The notes under the pieces: generated by a model
Databases searched by the model: none
Seen by the model: the letters and a program-made list of their open reading frames with translations, nothing else
Told to the model about the DNA's origin: nothing
NCBI GenBank assembly: GCA_039105265.1
Contig: JAPFFF010000023.1
Span: forward strand, 186,001-250,000
Length of the DNA: 64,000 bases
From: Tritrichomonas musculus
Lineage: Eukaryota; Parabasalia; Tritrichomonadida; Tritrichomonadidae
Direction: 5' to 3'
Made by a program: the position numbers and the translations under genes
Shown: positions 19,986-30,598 of the stretch, piece by piece
How the letters are laid out: each line of letters opens with the position of its first letter
Position numbering within the stretch: the stretch's first letter is position 1

Positions 19986-22900
19986 TCACAGTAATGAATG
20001 TATTTCATTCTTGGTATTATCTTCAGCTAAGATACCATTTGATGTAAAGAATGTCGAATTAATCGCTATGAAATTAGCTGTTGGATTGACCACTAAATTG
20101 CCACTACTTAATGGAAATTCAATATTGTTTATCCATATCTTATTTGGTTCGCATTGATATTCAAACTTAGGTGAATTATTAACATTGAATGATATATTAA
20201 TTTTGATTTCTTTATCACTGGCAACATTATTTTTGTTTTCATGATATGTCAAATAGAGCATAGCTTCATATACATCAAGTTGTTGGTCAAATTGATAACG
20301 AATGCTAGTACTATTTGGTATGCTGAATGTATACTTAATTCGTGTTAAAATATTTTCTAACGCAGCTAACCTATCCTTTAATGCTGCATTCTCACTCTCT
20401 AAATTTGAAATTTTGCTATTTATTGTTACGATACTAGCAACATGTTCACCGACTAGACGAGCCAAATCTTGTTGAGATTTACTATATGTATTTAATTTTG
20501 TCTTCAGTTCATCATTTTCGCTTTTCAAAGCATAATTGGTCAAATCAACAGGTTCAGGAATTTCACTTTTCAATGCTATTTTATCTTGTTTCAATATTTT
20601 TTCCGCTAATATTAATTTGGTATCAAAATTGTCTTCCCCGTTATCGATAAAAAAGCACAGACCATTACTATCACTTTTATAATAAGTTAAGTAATAAGTT
20701 GTTCCGTCAATTTCCAAATCGACATTAACATCTCCATCATCAGTAATAACACCATTATAATCAAACAAATAATCAAACTCTTTTACAAAGCCATCGTTAT
20801 TTGATATTGTTCCAACAAGGCGAATTCCCCTAGTCAATTTTATTTTGACTTCCCACGTTCCGGATTTATCTTGGACATTTTCAAAAGGCACATCGACTGC
20901 ATCTTTATATATCAAATCATTTTTGCTTCGATATTTTACATCCGCTTCCTCTTTTGTATACAGGTTATCCATGTTTACCATATTATTTTTCAATTCATCT
21001 AATGCATCATTTACTTCATCAACAGTTGGGAATTCATTTAAAGTAGTAGCTAGGGCTGTATCATTCTTTTCTATCTGCTCTTGTACCCCATCTATCTTCT
21101 TATGTAAAGCATCTATATCACAAGTATATGCTAAATCATTTAGTGTAAATTCCATATGTCTCAAACATGTATTTTCTTTAATCTGTATTCCACCAACTCT
21201 AAGTTTATTTGGATTTGATATAATAAATACCTTATCATTCATGGTGCAGCTAGGGAAATCATTTGTTCCTTGATAATTTATTGTCCCATCAGTAATATTT
21301 ATAGTAACTATATTCTCTTCATAATCAACATCATTGTATTCACTAATTTTTTGGACCAAAAACCTTGCTTTAATTGTTCCATCTGTGATAACATCTTCTG
21401 CTTCTAAATGGACCTCACCATTGACATATTTACCAACAACATCTATTGTATCATCCCTAACCAAATCATTCTGTGAAATATAATTATTCCCCTCTATTTC
21501 ATTAACCTTCTCTGCAAGTAATTTAAATGGTTTCTTTAAGCTATCTCTAAATTGGTTACACATTTCTTCTGTTGCTCTAATTGATAAAACAGCTTTCTCA
21601 GGGTCATCAAATTCATCATCAAAAGTTTCATCAGGTAAAGGTTGCATTTCTTGATTGCACCAAGTTAAAATAGGAGTTATATCAGTTGTTGATTGAATTG
21701 ACCGAGTGACAACTGAAGGTATATCAAATAATTCCATTTCGCCTATCTTTTGATAACCTCTACTTCTCCACCATTTTTGAATTCTTGTACCAATTCTTTG
21801 TAAGAACCCTCCTGATTTTTGTTTGATTTGACCAGATGCAGTATCAGAAATAGTTTTTGATAAGAATTTAACACCTTCTGGAGCTAATTGCATTCCAATT
21901 GATGCAACACTACCAACTGTACCTGCAACACCAAATGCTAATGCAGTCCATGAAACAATTCTTAAATTATCAACATCTTCTTCCAAATGTTGGGTAACTG
22001 TTTCTGTTCTTGAGACTCTACCTTTGAGGCTTTCCATTGTTGTGTTCATTTCTTGGACATCATAGCTAATCACATCTACATTGTTAGTTACCATATTTAA
22101 ATCACTTCTCATTGTTGTAATGTTATCTGCAGTAATGATTTTAGAACTAGTAATATTATAGTCAGTATATAGTGTTGTTGCAGCATTAGGATTAGGATAC
22201 ACTTCATAAAATTGTTGCTTTATTATATATTCGAAGGGATTTGTTGTAGGGTCCCAATTGACCTCATCTATTGGGTCAACATATTCATCAGCTAAATATA
22301 TCTTAATATTTCTGGATTCATTAGGGGTTGATGAAACATAACAGTACTCTACCTTTTCACAAGAATCTAATAAACCATGAATGAAATACCATTTCTTATC
22401 ACTCTTGGGGTCAAATATTTTCCCAGTTGGTCTCATAGAAAATCTGTTTGCTATGATTGTTCCATCTAAAGTGATATCAAGATAGAATTCTTCCACTTTA
22501 GAAATATCTAATTCACTCCCTGTACCATTTGTTTTATAGCATCTTATAGATTCAATATCATATCCATCTTTAGTTCCCCCATTGCTTGTTTGGTAGCCTA
22601 ATCCATATTTGGAAAAAGCTTTCTATCTCACCGCTCTTTAATTTTACAAAACAGTCTACTTTACACTTACCTCCATGAATCATGTAATGCAAGAGATTAT
22701 CAACAGAGTAGTCATCTGGTTTTTTAATCAGTTTCATATTTCTTTCACTCCTCTTGACTTGTATGTAGGTTCCATCTTCTCCATGTTCATTCTCCTTATT
22801 TAATCCATTAACTAATCTACCATTGATATGGCCTTGTATATTATCACCTACCCATTTTGTACCATCCCAGCTTAAAACCCATTTATTACCAAAGCAATAT

Positions 22901-23682
22901 TCACTAAATTTAAATTCCAAGCCGTTAGGTATATTGTAATTATCATCTATGTTCCATTGCAATAGCCAATACTTTTTATCATCTATTTGGACTTCACTAG
23001 TTAGAGTTGGTTTGTAAAGGTACAATACATCACTTTTATGTAGCTTCAATGCATTGTCTGCTTTGATGATGGAGCACTTTATTGCTTTCCCTGTTTGGAG
23101 AGAATCTGTTAAATATTCATTCATAATACTCAGCTCACCATTCAACCATAAAGTATATGGATTAAATTCCAGACTACTATCAAATGCTATGTTGATGTAT
23201 TCAAATATGGTGCTGTTATTTATAGAACAGCCACAAGCAGAGCTTGAGCCAGCAGAGCTGCCATTAGCACTCTTTGTTATCATGGGACAATAAACCTTTC
23301 CATCCTTGGCATAAATATAAAATTCCTTCACTAAATTTCCATTCGTGTCATATACTATATTCTTCCTCAAGACTATTTTGAAAATATTTGTTTGGGCTGT
23401 TATTTCTTTCACTTTATTCATGAAATCCTCTGGTATGTTAACAAATTTTAGAACATGATATTGGGTTGTTGATGACTCAAATGACTCGTATTGTATATTA
23501 TTATTTTTGATATTAAATTCTGGTATGCCATCTACTTCATTAAATAAATGGCCTGTCTGTACATATCCATCTAAATCACTTAGGGTTAACAATTGACTTG
23601 CTTTCCTAGTAGCATCTCCAACTTTAAATTGTATATCACCAATGAATTTTGTTGTAGTATCTTTCACTTGCTCTGAAGTCAT
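19986..23682 (-). pseudogene. fibre-like virion protein gene, split by a frameshift
   Basis: The upstream part (370 codons from the ATG at 23682 to a stop at 22570) and the downstream part (open to 19986, about 840 codons, no ATG of its own at the junction) are one gene. They align in order with the middle and C-terminal regions of the neighbouring 1571-aa protein: the segment ending 'ALKL.K.D.LYLY', then 'TLYTD.NITSSKIITADN' and a Gly/Ala-rich hydrophobic stretch. The frame changes in a run of T's near 22611-22617 (coding strand GCTTTTTCC), as if one T were extra. The downstream part has coiled coils and 'NLYTKEEADVKY', a pattern common in phage tail fibres, near 20950. Together about 1230 residues. 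Role as a spike or fibre is inferred. Programmed frameshifting or an assembly error are the alternatives to decay. Confidence 0.65.
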
Positions 23683-23711
23683 TTAATTCTCTAAAAAAAT
23701 TATTCCCTAAT

Positions 23712-26700
23712 CTACTCTATATTTGCACACTTCTTCTCTAATGCAGCAATTCTATTTTCTAGTGATTCAATTATGGCATCCTTCTGTTGTAGCATCTCAT
23801 CCACTTCACTCTTCTTGTAATATTCATCCATATTAATATTATTTATTGCTTCCATATTTTTTGCTAATATCATAATTGGAAACTTCATGGAATCTCTCAT
23901 CCTATTACAAATATCAATTGTAGCCGATAAAGATAGTACTGCTTTATCTGGGTTAAACCAATTGTCTTTAAATTTTGTAGGGTCATCTAATCTTTTATAA
24001 TCAGTTTCACACCATTTAATTAATGAGCCTAATATTTGTTGGTCAGAAACTTTATTTGTTTTAGCTGCTAATGTTTGAACATCTGGTGCATGAACAATTA
24101 CTGAAACCCATGGTGGCAATTCAGCTCCAGGGAATTCTCTATCTATTGTTTGTACTAATTCATTTAATTGATTAAATATTTGATCGCACATTTCTTCATT
24201 TCCATCCCACATATCTAAATCCATAACTAAATCTCTATACTGATTCCAATAGCTATTTAATAAATCTGGCTCAGCACCAATACTACCAACAACTTGATTA
24301 ATTTGTCCTGCATCAACATTTTGTATATTAGATGTATCAGCATCTGGGTATGTATTTTGTAATTGTTCATATGTTAAATCAGAAACATCATTACCATTAT
24401 AAATGGTATGTACACCAAATTCAATCCCAACAGTAGATACAGCCAAACCAATTGCTCCCAAGACAGCCATTGGGGTAGAGAATGCAAGCTTTATTGCACC
24501 GGCAACTTGAATGGCATTTACAGCTTGTTCTAAATATTGTGTTTTCAATATTTGAATAGCCATTTGTGTATTTAGTGTATTTACTTCCTTTCTTATTTTT
24601 GATACATCATAATTCATTACATCATAATTATTTGAAACAACATTTAAATCACTTCTCATTGTTGTAATGTTATCAGCTGTAATTATTTTTGATGAGGTAA
24701 TATTAAAATCAGTATATAATGTTGAAGCTGCATCTGGCCTTGGTTTGATTTCATAAAATTGGTTTCTAATGATATATTGAAATGGATTTGTTTCAGGGTT
24801 CCAACTTATTTCTTCTATGGGGTCAACTAAATCTTTTCTTAAATATAGTTCTATATCTCTTGATTTAATTCTAGTGTCTTCCCATTTATAAGCAAGCTGT
24901 TCTATGCAATCTATCATTGGTTTTAAGTCAATGTAGGCCCTATCATTTTTAGTTGTCCTTCTAACTCCAGTGCTTTCAAATGTGAATGTGTTTGATATAC
25001 TTGAACCCCTCAATGTTATTGTTAATGCTATTTTTTTAAGATTTAAGTAATTAAATTTCCCGCTTGATAAATTACCAAATGTGAAATAAGTATTTAACAT
25101 ATCATATCCTTCACAACTTGCTCCATTTAACTTTTTGTCAAATAGCCATTCAACATCATATAATTTTCCATCATCACTTTCTTCTCTATTTGTATACCAT
25201 ATTGTTGTTTCAATAGTGCTGTTTTCAATTAAGCCATATAATAAACCATTACTACTTTCAGGGATTACAGAGTGATGCGTTTCTGAGTCTTTAATTAAAA
25301 TGAAGCAACCAATAGCACCATCAGAGTTTTGTTTGGAATTGACCTTTCTTAATTTAGATGATACCTTACCTCTAAGCAATCCTTGACAATTATTATCTGT
25401 CCATTCAGAACCATTCCATTTTAATGTCCACTCATTACCAAAACAGAATTCTTTAAAGCTAAATTCTAGGCCATTAGGGATAACATAATCAGTGGGTATT
25501 TTATAGATGATTTTGTAGAATTCCTTTTCTACTTTATTTGTATCTGGTGCCTCTATTTCTAAACTTTCTTCAGTAATAATATTTGGTAAATAAAGGTATA
25601 GGTTATCATTTTTGTATAATTTTAGTGCATTCTCAGCTTCAATAATATCACATCTTATTGTTGGTTCAACAGCTACCAAAGAATCTTGTGATAATAAATA
25701 TTGTATACTTATTTCTCCCTTATGATAAAGTTCATAAGGATTAACAGCTGATGTCTTATCAAATGCAATATAAAAACTAGTTTTCATTGATGGCTCATCT
25801 AAATCTTCATCTCCAATGCTCATTACAGAATAAAAGTTAGTGTCTGGGTTTCTTGATATCACAGGATTATATTGCTTTCCATCTTTAACATTTATGAAGA
25901 ATTCTTTAATTAGATTTCCATCTGTGTCATACAAAATATTTGTTCTCAATATTATTCTAAACATTTTTGTTGTATCAGTTATTTTTGTTATGGCACTCTT
26001 TATTTCATCTGATATTTTAATTAGTAGGACATTATAATACTTATCATGCAATCTCATTGTACTGGTAGATAAATCTTTGCTCTTAACATTATAAACAGGA
26101 TATCCAGGTTCATGAGAGAAATCAGTAGTCACAATCCCTCCACTTGGTACAGAATCACAAAGTATTTTACCATTCACTTCTAAATCACCTTTGATAACAT
26201 ATTTACCAAGAACTGGTTTTGTTTCATCTAATGTAGGAGTATCATCACAGATATCAACGCCATAGCATTTTAATACTTCTTCAAATGAACTTGCATTATT
26301 TACAAAATCTGGTAAAGCAATTGATGTTCCAGTAGATTTATCGTTTGATAAAAGAGCGAGGGGTGAAGGAGGATTATTTTCATTCTCTAGAATTGGCTTC
26401 CATACCCATTGTTTTCTTTCTTCATTCCACTCTATTTTTCCAAAGAGATGTAATAATGAATTTCGGATTTCAACTATGTCTATCATTTCGCTGGTATGTA
26501 TTGTACGCCATCCATTAACTCCATCAAAATGTTGCGTCATTATCACCCATTCTTCATGCTCAATATCCCATATGAAATTATCTGGTGGGTTTAAAATGGA
26601 ATCAGTTCTCCAATTATCTAGGAATTCATGGTCATGTTCTTGCCATTGTGTATCCATAATATTCCACGCAAAAGATGGACCAAAAACTTCTTGATTATCA

Positions 26701-28427
26701 CGAATCCTGTTTGGAATATAAATTGATTCATTCTCTGTATAATAATCATAATATGAGTACCATTCCCACTCTTGATATCTATCACTCCATCGTAAAAAAC
26801 CATCTTCATCATTCTCATAAATCTTCAGAAGATTATATGTAATGTATTCACTATCCATTTCATGCCTCCATGTTGGTGATATATTATCATGGACATTATC
26901 AATCATGACCCATTCTCCATGTACCAAATCCCAAATATAATTTATTGGAACACTAGCTTGTCTATCTTCTCTCCATCCTTCAGGTCTGTCAAACTCATCT
27001 ATTATTTCTTCCCATTCTTTCCATAATACATTCCACACATAATCATCACCATGATGTTTTCCACGGTCCGAACTTTTATCTTGTACATCAACTTTTTGTT
27101 TCTCTTCATTTTGTTCAAGGACTTGTTTCGCTATTTCTGGAATTGCATCTCGATATAAAATCGTTTGAGTAAATACATCTTGAGTGGACTCAACTGCTCT
27201 GTCTACGAAGAGTCGATTTTGATTATTTTGTAAATCTCGGATATGGTTTTCCATATGTTGTCTCATATCATTGTTCATTTGTAATGCGAGATTTATATCA
27301 GCTTGGTTCATTCCTCCTCCTCCCCCTTGATTACAATTACAAGATTTAATTTTGCTGACGTTATTAGCTAATTTGTTAAAATTGGTAATAATGTATCCTA
27401 GAATATAAAAGACATCATTTGCATATTCACCAAGAGTCATGGTATTTGGTCCATCAGGTCTGTTAATTGTAATATTTATTGCATTGGGGTTATTTATGAT
27501 TTTGAAGTAATGTGTAATATTTTTCATTGTTGTCTGAAATAAATATGCACCTAAAAGTGATAACATAAAAAGTTTAATATTGGACATGTTATCCTTTTGA
27601 TTTTGGGTATAAGTATCGAAAAATTCACCAGGGCTCTCAACTTCTATTACATGGTCTGCTTTAACTTCTTCTGTACTATTTTTGTATTTATATCCTATTG
27701 TTTGAAGAGTATTGTTTTCAGGATTGTAATGATATTGCTTTGTTCCATTTATTATCTTTGTTAAGTTTGTCTCGTTAAATACATCATATAATATCCTTTT
27801 TATGGATTGATTCTTTTTTTCATTCTTCATAATATTCATCAACATATCAGCTAAATTATGATATGCCTTGTATTGGAGGAAAGGTTCAGTTGGAGAAGGC
27901 TCTGGTGGTGCAGTAGGAGTTTTAACATATTTTACAACTTCACTTTGCCCTTTATCTTCATCCAATACTACTTGTTCATATCCGTCAGCTGCACACATCA
28001 ATTCGTTGTACATATCATGGACAGCTTCACAGGTTTTTGATTCCGCTTCTATAATGTCATTGAATGTATTAACACATAATTCATCTTTGATAAGCTCTCT
28101 GTTGGACTCTACTTGTTCTGATTTCACTTCCATCAATATATTTTCTGGCGCTCTATATTCAAGTATTTGTGTAGATTTTTCAGTTATTGGAACGTCGCCG
28201 AATCCTTCAAGACTGCCTCCATTTTCAATGTAATCATTTACCACTCTTGCATCAACTTCAGCTTTATTGTATAGACAATTAAATTTTGGGTATTCATTTG
28301 GTTTATCATCTTGTGTGATATTTATTTGTTCATTTCCATCTTCATCTTCTCCTGCACATATTTCAAAACCATTTGCTTTAAGTTTAGATGCCACCTTGCT
28401 CTTTGCAGAATATAGTGTCAAAGACAT
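23712..28427 (-). CDS. giant fibre-like virion protein (1571 aa) of the Maverick
   Basis: Intact frame with its ATG at 28427, 19 bases from the divergent capsid-like gene. Regions in order: acidic N-terminus; a hydrophobic segment near residue 290-305; a short Gly run (GGGGG) near 370 followed by a coiled coil; an array of Trp-rich repeats at about 460-680 ('YVWNVLWKEWEE', 'YIWDLVHGEWVM', 'FAWNIMDTQWQE', 'FIWDIEHEEWVI'); a 'GKYVIKGDLEVNGKI' strand as in trimeric fibres; a large beta-rich region shared with the next gene; a Gly/Ala-rich hydrophobic stretch near 1330-1355; and a C-terminal leucine-type coiled coil. No enzyme motif. I infer a surface fibre or attachment protein from its repeats, size and element context; I do not recognise a named family. 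Confidence 0.7.
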   Translation of the reverse strand: MSLTLYSAKSKVASKLKANGFEICAGEDEDGNEQINITQDDKPNEYPKFNCLYNKAEVDARVVNDYIENGGSLEGFGDVPITEKSTQILEYRAPENILMEVKSEQVESNRELIKDELCVNTFNDIIEAESKTCEAVHDMYNELMCAADGYEQVVLDEDKGQSEVVKYVKTPTAPPEPSPTEPFLQYKAYHNLADMLMNIMKNEKKNQSIKRILYDVFNETNLTKIINGTKQYHYNPENNTLQTIGYKYKNSTEEVKADHVIEVESPGEFFDTYTQNQKDNMSNIKLFMLSLLGAYLFQTTMKNITHYFKIINNPNAINITINRPDGPNTMTLGEYANDVFYILGYIITNFNKLANNVSKIKSCNCNQGGGGGMNQADINLALQMNNDMRQHMENHIRDLQNNQNRLFVDRAVESTQDVFTQTILYRDAIPEIAKQVLEQNEEKQKVDVQDKSSDRGKHHGDDYVWNVLWKEWEEIIDEFDRPEGWREDRQASVPINYIWDLVHGEWVMIDNVHDNISPTWRHEMDSEYITYNLLKIYENDEDGFLRWSDRYQEWEWYSYYDYYTENESIYIPNRIRDNQEVFGPSFAWNIMDTQWQEHDHEFLDNWRTDSILNPPDNFIWDIEHEEWVIMTQHFDGVNGWRTIHTSEMIDIVEIRNSLLHLFGKIEWNEERKQWVWKPILENENNPPSPLALLSNDKSTGTSIALPDFVNNASSFEEVLKCYGVDICDDTPTLDETKPVLGKYVIKGDLEVNGKILCDSVPSGGIVTTDFSHEPGYPVYNVKSKDLSTSTMRLHDKYYNVLLIKISDEIKSAITKITDTTKMFRIILRTNILYDTDGNLIKEFFINVKDGKQYNPVISRNPDTNFYSVMSIGDEDLDEPSMKTSFYIAFDKTSAVNPYELYHKGEISIQYLLSQDSLVAVEPTIRCDIIEAENALKLYKNDNLYLYLPNIITEESLEIEAPDTNKVEKEFYKIIYKIPTDYVIPNGLEFSFKEFCFGNEWTLKWNGSEWTDNNCQGLLRGKVSSKLRKVNSKQNSDGAIGCFILIKDSETHHSVIPESSNGLLYGLIENSTIETTIWYTNREESDDGKLYDVEWLFDKKLNGASCEGYDMLNTYFTFGNLSSGKFNYLNLKKIALTITLRGSSISNTFTFESTGVRRTTKNDRAYIDLKPMIDCIEQLAYKWEDTRIKSRDIELYLRKDLVDPIEEISWNPETNPFQYIIRNQFYEIKPRPDAASTLYTDFNITSSKIITADNITTMRSDLNVVSNNYDVMNYDVSKIRKEVNTLNTQMAIQILKTQYLEQAVNAIQVAGAIKLAFSTPMAVLGAIGLAVSTVGIEFGVHTIYNGNDVSDLTYEQLQNTYPDADTSNIQNVDAGQINQVVGSIGAEPDLLNSYWNQYRDLVMDLDMWDGNEEMCDQIFNQLNELVQTIDREFPGAELPPWVSVIVHAPDVQTLAAKTNKVSDQQILGSLIKWCETDYKRLDDPTKFKDNWFNPDKAVLSLSATIDICNRMRDSMKFPIMILAKNMEAINNINMDEYYKKSEVDEMLQQKDAIIESLENRIAALEKKCANIE

Positions 28428-28446
28428 TTTAATCTGAAATTAAATA

Positions 28447-29199
28447 ATGTTGTATTCAGTTCAGAGTCAACCAGAAAATTACAATACTGTGAGAATGAAT
28501 ATTGATATACCGTGGAAATGTCCTTACGTGAAGTATTATGTTTCATCAATCAATACCAAGGCCAACATACTATTAACTACTGAAGATGATTATTTAATAT
28601 TCCAGACATCTAATGGGGAGATTAGAATTGATTTCAAGGATATGTATGCCTACTCTTTTAACAATTTGGTAAACTATTTGAACACTAACCAAAAAGTAAA
28701 TAGTGTGAGCCAACAAATAATTACCTTCAAGAATATTAACAACAGGACAATATCACTGAAGGCAACCAATTATATAGCATTTAAAGAAGGAAGTCATAGA
28801 GCGAAATTAATTTGTGGTCTATTTAATTGCAAGGAATTTGAAGTTGATGCTAATGAAGAAAAAAATGTACCAGATTTGCCAATTCTAGATTTTGCTAATA
28901 AATTATATTTGGTATCATTACAGGGAGTTGCAACATATTCATCAATTGGAAACCAAGAATATACACCATCAATTATTGCAAATATAGATACAATGATAAT
29001 GGACCAGGAGGCATTAATAGTGAATTATGATTTAACTAAACCAATCAAAGTTAAAGTCAACACCGATTCACTAAAGTTATTAGAGATGAGATTAGTTGAT
29101 TTTATGTTCCAGCCAGTAATCTTGAAATCGCCATTGTTTATCACATTAAAGATAAAGCCAGCCCAAGATGCCGACATATACGACGTGCTTACAAAGTAA
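28447..29199 (+). CDS. probable minor capsid (penton, single jelly-roll) protein
   Basis: A 250-residue protein with its ATG at 28447, divergent from the giant fibre gene across 19 bases. Length and the dense alternation of short beta strands ('MNIDIPWKCPYVKYYVSSI', 'IVNYDLTKPIKVKVNTDS', 'SPLFITLKIKP') fit the single jelly-roll minor capsid proteins that Polintons encode beside a larger double jelly-roll capsid. No signal peptide or membrane segment. The adjacent fibre genes would make sense, since fibres attach to pentons in related virus lineages. The call is from size, strand pattern and context, not from a diagnostic motif. Confidence 0.55.
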   Translation: MLYSVQSQPENYNTVRMNIDIPWKCPYVKYYVSSINTKANILLTTEDDYLIFQTSNGEIRIDFKDMYAYSFNNLVNYLNTNQKVNSVSQQIITFKNINNRTISLKATNYIAFKEGSHRAKLICGLFNCKEFEVDANEEKNVPDLPILDFANKLYLVSLQGVATYSSIGNQEYTPSIIANIDTMIMDQEALIVNYDLTKPIKVKVNTDSLKLLEMRLVDFMFQPVILKSPLFITLKIKPAQDADIYDVLTK

Positions 29200-29608
29200 G
29201 CGCGGCTCTTGCGAATGCAAGTGACATCATGACAAAATAAATAATGATAAGAAATATATAGTTTAATATGGGAATAGTATTTTTTTCCTTTGAGTAGTAA
29301 TCTTTGAATTTGAGCCCTCCCGCAGGGAGCCGACCCGGCCAAATATCCTCTCAAAAAGTTCCATCCACCAAATGCTTTGAAATCCTTTATTTTGTTCATT
29401 TTTGTGGCACGTCAGGTATATTTGTGGTGCGTCAAGTATATTGTTTTGTAGTATTTATAACTAAATATCTATTGAATATTTTTGAATGGTTTATGAGAAG
29501 AAAATTTTTAGGAATGAATAACGAATTTATATATTCAATTGCATTCAAAAAGCTTTATCAGAAATTGAGATAATCACATAATAATAAACAAATTTTCAAA
29601 ATTTAATC
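29200..29608. other. non-coding spacer with a GC-rich, TIR-like patch
   Basis: 29311-29360 is GC-rich, contains the hairpin CTCCC-GCA-GGGAG (about 29317-29329) and is followed by TCAAAAAGTTCC, recalling the GC patch plus TTCAAAAAG motif of the terminal repeats. A 20-bp imperfect direct repeat (TTTGTGG[C/T][A/G]CGTCA[G/A]GTATA) lies at about 29400-29440. No convincing gene. Confidence 0.5.
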
Positions 29609-29782
29609 TTTGTGAACCAAAAAGTATGTATTTGTGAACCAATAAGATATCTTTGTGAACCAAAAAGTATGTATTTGTGAACCAATAAGTATACCTTGTG
29701 AACCACTAAGATATACCTTGTGAACCAATAAGATATCTTTGTAAACCACTAAGATATACTTTGTGTATCACTAGGATATTAT
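29609..29782 (+). repeat. tandem repeat of 21/22-bp units (8 copies)
   Basis: TGTGAACCA or close variants start at 29611, 29633, 29654, 29676, 29697, 29719, 29740 and 29762, so spacing alternates 22 and 21 bases, as in a 43-bp double unit. Copies at the right diverge. Two further TTGTGAACCA/TTTTGTGA strings occur near 29845-29865. It lies in the only large non-coding gap inside the Maverick, upstream of the polymerase gene. Confidence 0.85.
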
Positions 29783-30129
29783 AAATGAAAATTTTACTTC
29801 ATATCATTATTTTCAATTCAAAGAATTTATTTATGACCAATTTTTTGTGAACCAATTTTTGTGATGGAAACTTTTCAATAGAAATTATGATTAGTTGAAA
29901 TTTAAAAATTTTTAAATCAAAAAAATTTATATAGAGGTTGAACAAGAATGGTCATAAGAATGGTCATAAAAATGGTCCATCTAATTTTTAATCAAAAACA
30001 CCCCAAATTTAACTGTTTTTCAAATGAAATCAATAAATATTATCAAAAAAATTACAATTTATCAAAATTTCTAACCAAAATATCTCAAAACAAATTTGGT
30101 CCATAGACCAATTTTTTGGTCCACTAATT
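29783..30129. other. AT-rich spacer within the Maverick
   Basis: No gene seen. Contains a short triple of AATGGTCATA-type units at about 29948-29982. Confidence 0.5.
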
Positions 30130-30456
30130 TCACTTCACAACTCTAGGGCATTGGTATGAAATATATGTTCTAATTATATAAATCATTTCGTTAACATTAC
30201 CAACAAAATATTCATTACCAATCCATGTTTTTCCATCACGAGTTGTTGCTCTCTCATAATTCTCTTCGAATATAGTTATTAATTCTTTTTCAACTTTTAC
30301 CGAATCACTAACCGCTTCCACTAAATACACTTCACTATCTTTAGGATATTGTCCCATTCTTGTTGCAATTTTATTTGTTCTACCAATTTTATATACAGGT
30401 TGATTAGTGTAAGCAAATTCTCTCTCACGAATTAAATAAATATACTCTACAGACAT
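30130..30456 (-). CDS. GIY-YIG-like (T5orf172/MUG113 type) nuclease-fold protein
   Basis: A 108-residue protein. I start it at the ATG 30456-30454 (MSVEYIYL), because the upstream extension has only a TTG. The N-terminal 'YIYLI' followed by 'VYKIGRT' about 18 residues later is the GIY-YIG superfamily signature in its T5orf172/MUG113 form, often seen in large DNA viruses and mobile elements. 'KVEKELITIFEENY' fits the following helix. As a stand-alone domain it may be a homing-type nuclease or a remnant of one. It is divergent from the polymerase gene across 142 bases. Confidence 0.7.
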   Translation of the reverse strand: MSVEYIYLIREREFAYTNQPVYKIGRTNKIATRMGQYPKDSEVYLVEAVSDSVKVEKELITIFEENYERATTRDGKTWIGNEYFVGNVNEMIYIIRTYISYQCPRVVK

Positions 30457-30549
30457 TTTGAGAAAATATAAATGTACTTTCAAAAAATTATATGGGCAGG
30501 TGTTTCTATATTTTTATATTCTACATTTTTATTTTTTTCTGTTCAGCTA

Positions 30550-30575
30550 TAATTTTTATAGCGTGATAATTTTTT
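30550..30575 (+). promoter_or_regulatory. shared upstream element before the polymerase gene
   Basis: 'TTTTTATAGCGTGATAATTT' plus four more T's lies about 25-45 bases before the polymerase ATG. Nearly the same string occurs before the HNH gene at about 33770-33793. Similar T-runs precede many genes of this element. Confidence 0.5.
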
Positions 30576-30598
30576 TAGCTTTTTTAATTTTATGTTAA

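Noticed and set aside
29304-29573. Plus-strand frame of 89 codons in the Maverick gap
   Set aside because: No motif, no upstream T-run or initiator, and it overlaps the GC patch and short direct repeats.
29609-29782. Possible CRISPR-like array
   Set aside because: Units are contiguous imperfect copies of 21/22 bp without unique spacers, and the organism is eukaryotic.
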